Assembly (NCBI RefSeq): GCF_001698125.1
Contig: NZ_CP013854.1
Coordinates: 2,108,001-2,172,000 of the forward strand
DNA from: Pseudonocardia sp. HH130630-07
Lineage (GTDB): Bacteria > Actinomycetota > Actinomycetes > Mycobacteriales > Pseudonocardiaceae
DNA length: 64,000 bases
Reading direction: 5' to 3'
A program made the position numbers and the translations under genes. Within the stretch, counting starts at the first letter, position 1. The number at the start of each line of letters is the position of its first letter. Below, piece by piece: positions 27,770-35,828 of this stretch. The notes under the pieces were generated by a model that was not told the origin of the DNA, searched no databases, and worked only from the letters and a program-made list of their open reading frames with translations.

Positions 27770-27916
27770 AATCCAGACCAGAAGGCCACCGACACCGAGA
27801 AGGATGCGGCAAGCGGACTGGGCATTGGCACAAATCTCGTCCGAATCATCGCTAGCGCAAGAATGTAGCACCCTAAACATTGCACAACGAAGAGGAGCGG
27901 CCAGTGCAAGGAAGCA

Positions 27917-28315
27917 GTGACTGAAATGATTGTCTTCTTGCAGTTCGCCGGACTCGCCTTGATGTCTTACTTCGGATTCCATCTACTCCGCTACCTCACC
28001 CTGACCACCTACACGTACGCAACCGGGAGGCGAACGCACAGCGGCCGCAAGCGGCTCAGCTTGGTCACAGAGATTCGACTGATCACCCGAATGGCGCACG
28101 ACCAGAAGGAGAAGTACAGACATCGCAGCGTGATGGTCGACGGGAAGCGGGTCGACGCTTCCATCTATCGTCCACCACTGTCACCGATCTCCACCCCTAT
28201 GGCCAGGGAGATCGCATCGTGGCACGGACTCATCCCGTTGCACCGACCGCTGGACACCAAGATCGGCAACTATCCACTGTCCTTTCATCGACAGGGGACG
28301 GCGGGCCGATCGTGA
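27917..28315 (+). CDS. Small membrane-anchored protein (module 1, possible immunity)
   Basis: This 132-residue protein has one N-terminal membrane helix (FLQFAGLALMSYFGFHLLRY) followed by a basic soluble region. GTG 17917-type starts are common here: GTG 27917 has AAGGAAG just upstream; ATG 27926 is an alternative. Base composition is lower in GC than the flanks. The stop overlaps the GTG of the next gene (28312). Its place directly after a type VII effector-like gene suggests an immunity or accessory role; this is inference. No known family is recognised. Confidence 0.6.
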   Translation: MTEMIVFLQFAGLALMSYFGFHLLRYLTLTTYTYATGRRTHSGRKRLSLVTEIRLITRMAHDQKEKYRHRSVMVDGKRVDASIYRPPLSPISTPMAREIASWHGLIPLHRPLDTKIGNYPLSFHRQGTAGRS

Positions 28316-28776
28316 CCGACGTCCTCATCTACGGCGTATGGATCTTCACGGGGATCTTCGCGTTGACGGGCATGTTCTATGCCACTCTCGGCTGCATCTA
28401 CCTCTGGCGCGCGTACACCCACCCCAGCCGTAACCGCCGCGCACTGCACCGCATCCTCACCGAGGGCCCCCGCGACCTCGACGCCGACGGCCACTGGACC
28501 ATCGACTACCAGGACTTCCGCTACCTCCTGCTCGACGACCTCTGCACCCGCGCCGCCGCCCACGGCTGGCAGTTCGTCGACCAGACGATCTACGAGGACC
28601 GCTGGCACCTGCGCTTCCGCCAGGTCGGCGGCCCCACCACCATCGGCACCCGCTCCCCCGCAGCCCTGCACAACCACCTGTTCGCCGACCCGTGCACCTG
28701 CACCGCGACCGACCACCACTTCAGCTGGGACGATCCGGACCGCCCCGTCGATCACCTGGTCGATCCGGACTACTGA
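28312..28776 (+). CDS. Membrane-anchored protein with C-terminal DPCTC motif (module 1)
   Basis: This 154-residue protein has an N-terminal helix (VLIYGVWIFTGIFALTGMFY) and a soluble domain with WTIDYQDFRYLLLDDL, IYEDRWHLRF and FADPCTCTATDHHFSWDD. The C-terminal ~70 residues are homologous to the fragment at 34255-34461, so this gene is a conserved part of the duplicated module. GTG 28312 overlaps the upstream stop. The Cys pair could bind metal or form a disulfide. It could be immunity or an effector accessory. Not recognised as a named family. Confidence 0.68.
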   Translation: MTDVLIYGVWIFTGIFALTGMFYATLGCIYLWRAYTHPSRNRRALHRILTEGPRDLDADGHWTIDYQDFRYLLLDDLCTRAAAHGWQFVDQTIYEDRWHLRFRQVGGPTTIGTRSPAALHNHLFADPCTCTATDHHFSWDDPDRPVDHLVDPDY

Positions 28777-28778
28777 TC

Positions 28779-29405
28779 GTGATCGCCTTCGACGCGCCCG
28801 ACGTCCTCGTCCCGATCCCGCTCGACGGCACCGCGGACTCCATCGGCGCCGCCGTGCGGTCGGCCGTCCCCGGCGCGCCCGAGGACGTGGTCACCCGCCT
28901 CACCGAGCTGGGTCTCGGCGCCGTCCGGCAGCTGGCCCGGGCCGAGCCGTTCTACGCCGGTGTGGTGCTGACCCGCACCGACAACGACCCGCCACAGCTG
29001 AGCAGCGCCCAGCTCGTGGCCTCGACCGAGCCACTGGACTCGCCGCGCCCGCCCGACGCCGACCTGACCGTGCACCTGCTCAGGCGGCAGTACGGCGCGG
29101 ACAACGTGGACCGCATCGACACCCCGCTCGGGCCGGGGTTCCTGGTGGTCGCCGACCAGCGGTTCCGGACCAGCACCGGGCCGATGGGCGAGCCGGTGGA
29201 CGAGCGGGACGTGACCGTCCGCAGCGTCTGCGTCCAGATCCCGGTGCCCGCTCAGCAGGTCGTGCTGGTACTGACGCTGAGCGTGTCCCGTCCGTCGGAG
29301 ATCGAGACCTACGCGCGGCTGCTCGCGCCGGTGATCGGCACGCTCCGGACCACCGTCGAGCCGACGGCCGCGCGTTCCCCGATCCGCGACGCGCTCGACC
29401 CCTGA
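28779..29405 (+). CDS. Hypothetical protein, alpha/beta sandwich-like (module 1)
   Basis: This 208-residue soluble protein begins at GTG 28779, three bases after the previous stop. No signal peptide or membrane helix is seen. The C-terminal half alternates hydrophobic strands (VCVQIPVPAQQVVLVLTLSV) and ends with a helix LLAPVIGTLRTTV, reminiscent of the Mog1/PsbP-like fold of LpqN-type proteins; this is a weak impression. It is the last gene of the module and convergent with the alcohol dehydrogenase, one base apart. Module 2 has no equivalent. Confidence 0.6.
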   Translation: MIAFDAPDVLVPIPLDGTADSIGAAVRSAVPGAPEDVVTRLTELGLGAVRQLARAEPFYAGVVLTRTDNDPPQLSSAQLVASTEPLDSPRPPDADLTVHLLRRQYGADNVDRIDTPLGPGFLVVADQRFRTSTGPMGEPVDERDVTVRSVCVQIPVPAQQVVLVLTLSVSRPSEIETYARLLAPVIGTLRTTVEPTAARSPIRDALDP

Positions 29406-29406
29406 G

Positions 29407-30528
29407 TCACCAGGCCGCGGCGAGGATGTCCCGGACGTCGTCCTCGGTCGGGGTCCGCGGGGCGTTGCGGGTGACCGGGTCCGCGACGGCTGCGGCCGCC
29501 AGCCGCGGCAGTGCGTCCCGCTGTGCGCCGAGGTCGCGCAGCGCCCGCTGGACACCGATCCGCTCGGCCAGCCCGGCGACCGTCTCGTGCGGGTCCCCGC
29601 CCAGTTCGGTGCCCGCCCGGCGGTAGGCGTCGGCCGCGGCATCCGCGCTGTAGCGCATGACGTGCGCGTTCACCGCGGCCAGCGCGATCCCGTGCGGGGT
29701 GCCGAGATGCGCGGTGAGCGCGTGCGCGATGCCGTGCACCAGCCCGAGACCGGACAGCGTCAGCGCCTGTCCGGCGAGGTGCGCCCCGAGCAGCAGTTCC
29801 GAGCGGGCCTGCAGGTCCGCCCCGTCGTCGACGGCGACCGGCAGCCACCGGCCCACCAGCGCGACGGCCCGGGTCGCGAACGCCTCGGAGAGCGGGTTCG
29901 CGCCGCGCGAGGCGAGGGACTCGATGCCGTGGACGAGCGCGTCGAACCCGGTCGCGGCAGTGACCGAGGGCGGGAGACCGATGGTCAGCTCCGGATCGAG
30001 GACGGCGACGCGGGGCCGTACCGACGGGTGCCCCAGGTAGATCTTGCGGCGGGCACAGGCGTCCTCGACGACACCGAAGCCGTTGGTCTCCGCGCCGGTC
30101 CCCGCCGTGGTGGGGACGGCGACCAGCGGGAGCCCGTCGACGGCGGCGCCCCACAGCTCGTCGGCGTCGGCGGCACGGGCCGTGGGGTTCGTGGCGAGCA
30201 GCGCGATGCCCTTCGCCGCGTCGAGGACCGATCCACCGCCCAGCCCGATCACCGCGCACGGCCCGAACGACCGCAGCGCCGCGGCACCGGCGTCGACCAC
30301 CGCCGTCGAGGGGTTGGCCCCGACGCCGTCGAACACCCCGGTCCGCAGCCCCGCTGCGGCGAGGTCGGCGAGCACCCGGTCGGCGATACCGGCGGCGCGC
30401 AGACCGGCGTCGGTGACGACGAACGCCGCCGTCGCACCGAGCCCGTCGACCAGCGCGGGGAGCCGGGCGACCTGACCGGGACCGAACTCGAGCGCGCAGG
30501 TCGGCTCGGCCGAGAACGGCGCCGTCAC
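29407..30528 (-). CDS. Iron-containing alcohol dehydrogenase family protein
   Basis: This 373-residue group III dehydrogenase has the NAD-binding motif GLGGGSVLDAAKGIAL, the conserved PTTAGTGAETNGFGV, and metal-binding residues in FDALVHGIES and LGLVHGIAHALTAHLGTPHG. GTG 30528 overlaps the stop of the enolase-superfamily gene (GTGA), so both are co-translated. The ORF is open to 30693 but without similarity. With the neighbouring dehydratase/racemase and IclR regulator it probably forms a catabolic route for a hydroxy- or sugar acid. The substrate is unknown; maleylacetate reductase is one alternative within this family. Confidence 0.88.
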   Translation of the reverse strand: MTAPFSAEPTCALEFGPGQVARLPALVDGLGATAAFVVTDAGLRAAGIADRVLADLAAAGLRTGVFDGVGANPSTAVVDAGAAALRSFGPCAVIGLGGGSVLDAAKGIALLATNPTARAADADELWGAAVDGLPLVAVPTTAGTGAETNGFGVVEDACARRKIYLGHPSVRPRVAVLDPELTIGLPPSVTAATGFDALVHGIESLASRGANPLSEAFATRAVALVGRWLPVAVDDGADLQARSELLLGAHLAGQALTLSGLGLVHGIAHALTAHLGTPHGIALAAVNAHVMRYSADAAADAYRRAGTELGGDPHETVAGLAERIGVQRALRDLGAQRDALPRLAAAAVADPVTRNAPRTPTEDDVRDILAAAW

Positions 30529-31637
30529 CGGATCCGCCACCGCGCCACCGCGTCCTCGTCGAGCTCGACGCCCAGTCCCGGCGTGGCGGGGACCGCGAGG
30601 CAGCCGTCCGCGCCGATCCTCAGCGGGGTCGCGAGCCCGACGTCCCGCCGGGCCGGTGTCCAGTCCGGCGGGTCGTACGGGACCTCGAACCACGGACCGC
30701 CCCCGACACCGGCCGCGACGTGCAGGTTCGCCAGCACACCGACACCGTTCGACCAGCTGTGCGGGGTGAACGCCCGGTGCCGCAGCATCGCCAGCTCGGC
30801 GAGGGTCCGGGTGCGGCTCATCCCGACCGAGAGCACGACGTCCATCTGATAGACGTCGAGCACGTCGCCGGAGATCCAGCGCAGGATCTCCGGCACCGAA
30901 CGCTGCATCTCCCCCGCCGCGACCCGCAGGCCGGGATTCTCCGCGCGCAGTGCCCGGAACCCGTCGGTGTCGGCGTAGGGCAGCGGCTCCTCGACCCAGA
31001 AGACGTCCAGCTCGGCGAGCCGGCGAAGCAACCGGCGGGTGGCGGCCAGGTCGGTCGCCGGGGCAACGTCACCGGCCATCCGCCAGGACTGGTTCAGGTC
31101 GACCATGATCGTGAAGTCGTCGCCGAGCGCGGTTCGGACGGCGGCCACTGTCGCGACGCCGTCGTCGATCCGGTCGCGGTCGATCCGGATCTTCGCGGCC
31201 CGGAAGCCCTCCTCCGCGACCTGTAGTGCGACCTCGACCCGCTCCGACGGTGGCCGCGGCACGCAGAACGACGCGTACGCCGGGAGCCGGTCGAGGGCCC
31301 CGCCGAACAGGGTCGCGACGGGCAGCCCGGCGACCTTGCCCGCGATGTCCCACAGCGCGGCCTCCAACGGCCAGTAGTGCCCGCCGTGCACCGTGCACGA
31401 CTCGATGGCGCGGACGTGCCGGGCGATCGCGAGCGGATCCTCGCCGACGAACACCTCCCGGAAGGCGTCGAAGCCGTCCATCGTGTCGCCGGACCCGATA
31501 CCGACCGGCCCGTCGTCGGTGTGGACCCGGACCAGGGTGACGTCGAACGCCCGGCGCGGTTCCGGATCCCAGGCGGCGTGCAGCGGCGGATCCAGCGGCA
31601 GGCGCAGCCGGTCCAGCGTGATGTCGGTGATCTTCAT
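30525..31637 (-). CDS. Mandelate racemase/muconate lactonizing enzyme family protein
   Basis: This 370-residue enolase-superfamily enzyme binds Mg2+ and abstracts a proton alpha to a carboxylate. Metal ligands appear in order as Asp in TIMVDLNQSW, Glu in FWVEEPLPYAD and Glu in RVAAGEMQRS. The second-strand base is in AAKIRIDRDR (KIR instead of the common KxK), and the seventh-strand His in FTPHSWSNGVG supports a mandelate-racemase-like catalytic pair. ATG 31637 is a good start; the longer frame beyond it is non-coding. It is the first gene of a two-gene operon and divergent from iclR. Confidence 0.88.
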   Translation of the reverse strand: MKITDITLDRLRLPLDPPLHAAWDPEPRRAFDVTLVRVHTDDGPVGIGSGDTMDGFDAFREVFVGEDPLAIARHVRAIESCTVHGGHYWPLEAALWDIAGKVAGLPVATLFGGALDRLPAYASFCVPRPPSERVEVALQVAEEGFRAAKIRIDRDRIDDGVATVAAVRTALGDDFTIMVDLNQSWRMAGDVAPATDLAATRRLLRRLAELDVFWVEEPLPYADTDGFRALRAENPGLRVAAGEMQRSVPEILRWISGDVLDVYQMDVVLSVGMSRTRTLAELAMLRHRAFTPHSWSNGVGVLANLHVAAGVGGGPWFEVPYDPPDWTPARRDVGLATPLRIGADGCLAVPATPGLGVELDEDAVARWRIR

Positions 31638-31718
31638 CGGGCCTCGGGGGGACACGGTGGTCGGGACCCCGACGACGGTAGGAGCGCACCCGGCCGCCGA
31701 CCAGCACCGGACGGCGAT

Positions 31719-31734
31719 CGCAACCCGTGTTGCG
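31719..31734. promoter_or_regulatory. Candidate IclR operator
   Basis: A perfect palindrome CGCAAC-N4-GTTGCG lies in the 126-bp divergent gap between the enolase-superfamily operon and the IclR gene, 30 bp before the regulator start. IclR regulators bind palindromes of this kind and often control the divergent operon. Confidence 0.55.
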
Positions 31735-31751
31735 CTCCGGCCAACCCCGGC

Positions 31752-31757
31752 TACGGT
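31752..31757 (+). promoter_or_regulatory. -10 element of the iclR-type gene (leaderless)
   Basis: TACGGT is followed by 6 nt and then GTG 31764. Confidence 0.45.
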
Positions 31758-31763
31758 CGCCCG

Positions 31764-32552
31764 GTGTCGGACGCACCGCGCACCAGTCACGGGCTCAGCC
31801 GGGACGTGGACCTGCTGGAGGCGCTGACCTCGGAGCAGGCGCGACGTGCCGGCGGCCTCGGTGTCGCCCAGATCGCCCGGGTGACCGGCCGGGAGAAGAG
31901 CCAGGTCTCCCGCACGCTGCGGGCGCTCGCCGACGCCGGCCTGGTCGAACGCGACGCCGACACCCTGGCCTACCGGCTCGGCTGGCGGTTGTTCTCGCTC
32001 GTCGCACGAGGCTCGGACGACCGGCTGACCGCGGCGGCCGAACCCGCACTGCACCGGCTGGCGGTGGAGACCGAGCAGACGGCGCACCTGTGCGTGCTCC
32101 GCGACGACGCGGTGTTCACGGTGCGGACGGTGTCCGCGCACTCGTTCCGGGCCGCCGGGTGGGAGGGCACGCGGGCCCCGCTGGCCTGCACGACCGCCGG
32201 CCGGATGTTGCTGTCCGACGCGACGCCGGACGAGCTGTACGTCCGCTTCGGCACGGTCGACGACCTGGCCCCGGCCCGGCCCGGCGCGCGGGCCCGGACC
32301 GTCCCCGAGCTGTGGCGGGCGATCCGGGACGCCGCCGAACGCGGCTGGGCCGAGGCCGCCGACGAGCTGGAACCGGGACTCGCGGGGGTCTCGGCGGCGG
32401 TGCGCGACTTCCGCGGCCGGGTCGTCGCGGCCATCAACATCACCGGGCCGACCGGCCGGATCGGCGACCGGCTCACCGAGCTGGGCCGGACGACGGCCGC
32501 CGCGGCCGGCGCGGTGTCCGCCGAGCTGGGCTGGACGCCCGGCCGGGACTGA
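31764..32552 (+). CDS. IclR family transcriptional regulator
   Basis: This 262-residue regulator has an N-terminal winged helix (~15-75) with GVAQIARVTGREKSQVSRTL and a C-terminal effector domain (~90-255) containing THLCVL-like strands, LACTTAGRMLLSDA and ELEPGLAGVSAAVRDFRGRV. This is the arrangement of IclR proteins that respond to small organic acids. GTG 31764 is preceded by a leaderless -10. It is divergent from the enolase/alcohol-dehydrogenase operon across a gap holding a 16-bp palindrome, so that operon is its likely target. Confidence 0.9.
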   Translation: MSDAPRTSHGLSRDVDLLEALTSEQARRAGGLGVAQIARVTGREKSQVSRTLRALADAGLVERDADTLAYRLGWRLFSLVARGSDDRLTAAAEPALHRLAVETEQTAHLCVLRDDAVFTVRTVSAHSFRAAGWEGTRAPLACTTAGRMLLSDATPDELYVRFGTVDDLAPARPGARARTVPELWRAIRDAAERGWAEAADELEPGLAGVSAAVRDFRGRVVAAINITGPTGRIGDRLTELGRTTAAAAGAVSAELGWTPGRD

Positions 32553-32661
32553 ACCGGCGCCGGGCCGACACCGGCGAAGAAGAGTCGAATACATGTTCGA
32601 AAGACTAGCGACGGGGTCCGACATCTTTCGCCGAAGGAGCCCGGTCGTCTGCCCGGCTCCG

Positions 32662-32667
32662 TACCGT
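32662..32667 (+). promoter_or_regulatory. -10 element of T7SS-like module 2 (leaderless)
   Basis: TACCGT lies 8 nt before ATG 32676, within the 13-bp GCTCCGTACCGTT shared with module 1. Confidence 0.55.
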
Positions 32668-32675
32668 TGCGCCCC

Positions 32676-32975
32676 ATGACCGACTTCTCGGTGGGGCCGG
32701 AAGGGCTGCAGACCCTGCGGGCCGCGCTCACCCGGGGCGGCGAACACCTCACCCGGGCCCGGACCGGCCTCGACGCACTCGCCGACGCCGACCTGGGAGC
32801 CACCACCCTCACCGACGCCGTCCGGTCCCTGCGACAGCGCCGCACCGACGGCCTCACCGACCTGCAGGACTGCCTCACCTCCCTCGACGGTCACCTCGCC
32901 GCGACCCAGCAGGACTACGCCGAGACCGAACAGGCACTCCGCCGGCAGTTCACCCCCACAGCCGGTGACCGGTGA
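32676..32975 (+). CDS. Small Esx/WXG100-like helical protein (module 2)
   Basis: This 99-residue paralogue of the product of 26202-26483 has matching RGGEHLTRARTGLDAL and DYAETEQALRRQF segments, the latter holding a YxxxE secretion signal. ATG 32676 is placed by that alignment. The next gene would start at GTG 32972 (V-T-T-P, like the module 1 effector), but after four codons it is replaced by the IS3 element. This small protein has therefore lost its effector partner. Confidence 0.72.
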   Translation: MTDFSVGPEGLQTLRAALTRGGEHLTRARTGLDALADADLGATTLTDAVRSLRQRRTDGLTDLQDCLTSLDGHLAATQQDYAETEQALRRQFTPTAGDR

Positions 32976-33029
32976 CCACACCGTGCGGTTCACCCATGAT
33001 CGGGGAGGCATCAGCTATAAGGGGTAGCG

Positions 33030-33320
33030 ATGCCAGAGGTACGGAAGCGCTACGACCGGGAGTTCCGTGACGGAGCGGTCCGGGTCGTGGAGGAGACGGG
33101 CAAGCCGATCGCCCAGGTCGCCCGTGACCTGGGGGTCAACGAGGGCACGCTGGGCAACTGGGTGGCCCGTGCACGAGAGGCCCGCGAGGACACCGAGGGC
33201 CTGTCTCGCGGCGGCGTCGAGGAGCTCAAGCGGCTGCGCGCGGAGAACGCCGAGCTGCGGATGGAGCGTGATGTCCTCAAGCGATCCGTGGTCCTGTGGG
33301 TCAAGGAGGCGACGAAGTGA
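33030..33320 (+). CDS. IS3 transposase OrfA (HTH subunit)
   Basis: This 96-residue protein has an HTH domain of the IS3/IS911 type: YDREFRDGAVRVVEETGKPI, then VARDLGVNEGTLGNWV. A leucine-zipper-like helix follows (VEELKRLRAENAELRMERDV) that mediates oligomerisation. It binds the IS ends. A ribosome-binding GGGG site sits before ATG 33030. The stop overlaps GTG 33317 of orfB. No poly-A slippery site is evident, so OrfB may be made by translational coupling rather than classical -1 frameshifting. Confidence 0.93.
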   Translation: MPEVRKRYDREFRDGAVRVVEETGKPIAQVARDLGVNEGTLGNWVARAREAREDTEGLSRGGVEELKRLRAENAELRMERDVLKRSVVLWVKEATK

Positions 33321-34225
33321 GCGTGGCCCGTTTCATCGCCGACCAGAGGACCTTCCACCGGGTGCCGCACACGCTGGCCTGCGCCCTGTTGGGGGTGTCG
33401 ATCTCCTGGTTGTACAAGTGGCTCGACCGCGCCGCGCGTTCCGACGGTGGTGCCACCGCGACCGAGAAGCGCCGCTGCGCGTTGGACGCCGCCGTGGCCG
33501 TGGCGTTCGACGACGCCCAGCGGCTACACGGCTCACCCCGTCTGCACGCCGACCTGTGTGAGGCCGGATGGCGGGTGTCGGAGAAGACCGTGGCGGACTC
33601 GATGCGCCGCCAGGGCCTGGTCGCCCGCCGGATCAAGCGGCACAACGGGCTGACCCGCCAGGACCGCACGGCGCCGAAGTTCCCGGACCTGCTTCGTCGG
33701 GGTTTCACTGCGGCCGAGCCGAACCGCAGATGGGTCGGGGACATGACCGAGATCCCCACCGCGGCCGGGAAGTTGTATCTGGCCACGGTGATCGACCTGT
33801 ACTCGCGGCGGCTGCTCGGCGCGGCCACGGGGCTGCACCCGAACGCCGAGCTGGCGTGTGCGGCGATCCGGATGGCGGTGGCGGCCCGCGGCGGGGCGGA
33901 CCGAATCGCCGGGGTGATCTTCCACACCGACCGCGGGTCGACCTACACCGCGGGCGCGTTCACCGCTCTGTGTCGGCGGCTCGACATCCGTCAGTCGATG
34001 GGCCGGGTCGGGTCGTGTTTCGACAATGCCGCGGCGGAGGCGTTCTTCTCCAGCCTGGAGTGGGAAGTGCTGTCCCGCAACGACTTCGACACCATCAGTA
34101 GGGCGCGGGCGGCGGTCATCGACTGGTGTTACGGCTTCTACAACCACCGGCGGCGACACAGTGCCGCCGCCGGGCTCTCACCGATCAACTACGAGAACGC
34201 CGCCCTCACCCGAGACGCGGCATAA
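33317..34225 (+). CDS. IS3 transposase OrfB (DDE integrase domain)
   Basis: This 302-residue catalytic subunit has an HTH_21 region (~40-100: HGSPRLHADLCEAGWRVSEK) and an rve integrase domain whose catalytic triad is visible as Asp in RRWVGDMTEIPT, Asp in IFHTDRGSTYTA, and Glu in NAAAEAFFSSLEWE. The frame is intact to the stop, so the element could still be active. It is read in the -1 frame relative to orfA, with start GTG 33317 within the orfA stop region. Confidence 0.93.
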   Translation: MSVARFIADQRTFHRVPHTLACALLGVSISWLYKWLDRAARSDGGATATEKRRCALDAAVAVAFDDAQRLHGSPRLHADLCEAGWRVSEKTVADSMRRQGLVARRIKRHNGLTRQDRTAPKFPDLLRRGFTAAEPNRRWVGDMTEIPTAAGKLYLATVIDLYSRRLLGAATGLHPNAELACAAIRMAVAARGGADRIAGVIFHTDRGSTYTAGAFTALCRRLDIRQSMGRVGSCFDNAAAEAFFSSLEWEVLSRNDFDTISRARAAVIDWCYGFYNHRRRHSAAAGLSPINYENAALTRDAA

Positions 34226-34254
34226 GAACCCTCCACGATCTCGGGGGAACCGCA

Positions 34255-34461
34255 GAACACCACTGGCACCTGGCCGCCCAGACCCTCTACCGGGACCGGT
34301 GGAACCTGACGTTCCACCGCACCCCCACCCCGGGCCCACGCAGCCCGGCCGCCATCCACGACCACTACTACGCGGACCCGTGCACCTGCACCGACACCGA
34401 CTACCGGTTCACCTGGGACGACGAGGAGAACCCCATCGACGGGCACAACCGGCGGTCGTGA
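34255..34461 (+). pseudogene. 3' fragment of DPCTC-motif module gene, 5' end removed by IS3
   Basis: The 68-codon remnant begins at the first base after the IS. It aligns with the C-terminus of the product of 28312-28776: QTLYRDRWNLTF against QTIYEDRWHLRF, and YADPCTCTDTDYRFTWDDEE against FADPCTCTATDHHFSWDD. It has no start or membrane helix of its own. It ends four bases before the glf stop, convergent. It marks the right remainder of module 2. Confidence 0.85.
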
Positions 34462-34465
34462 CCGA

Positions 34466-35737
<1,272 letters not shown>

Positions 35738-35828
35738 TCACACACCGGGCACCGGAAGCGGACGTATCCGGCATTCCCGCTGCACACGGCGCCGGATACC
35801 CGGCACGCGAGGAAGGGGTGGGCCCGTC

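Larger units (their letters stand above)
32984..34254. mobile_element. IS3-family insertion sequence, 1271 bp
   Basis: The ends are imperfect 25-bp inverted repeats beginning TGCGGTTC (32984-33008 and 34230-34254, 21 of 25 matching). Two overlapping reading frames, orfA and orfB, encode the transposase. The flanks (CCG on the left, GAA on the right) show no target duplication. The left flank is codon 4 of an effector gene and the right flank is the middle of a downstream module gene, so a deletion accompanied or followed insertion. Confidence 0.88.

Noticed and set aside
27602-27772. Invertible DNA switch controlling read-through of the effector
   Set aside because: The inverted repeats suggested it, but inversion still leaves a stop in the right arm. 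The AAT duplications and exact frame restoration on removal fit an inserted element better.
30525-33011. 828-codon frame on - as one long gene
   Set aside because: Only the part from ATG 31637 resembles an enzyme. The rest is antisense to the iclR-type gene and the Esx-like gene.
33290-33325. Classical IS3 slippery frameshift site
   Set aside because: No A-AAA-AAG-type heptamer is visible; the GTGA overlap of orfA and orfB supports coupling.
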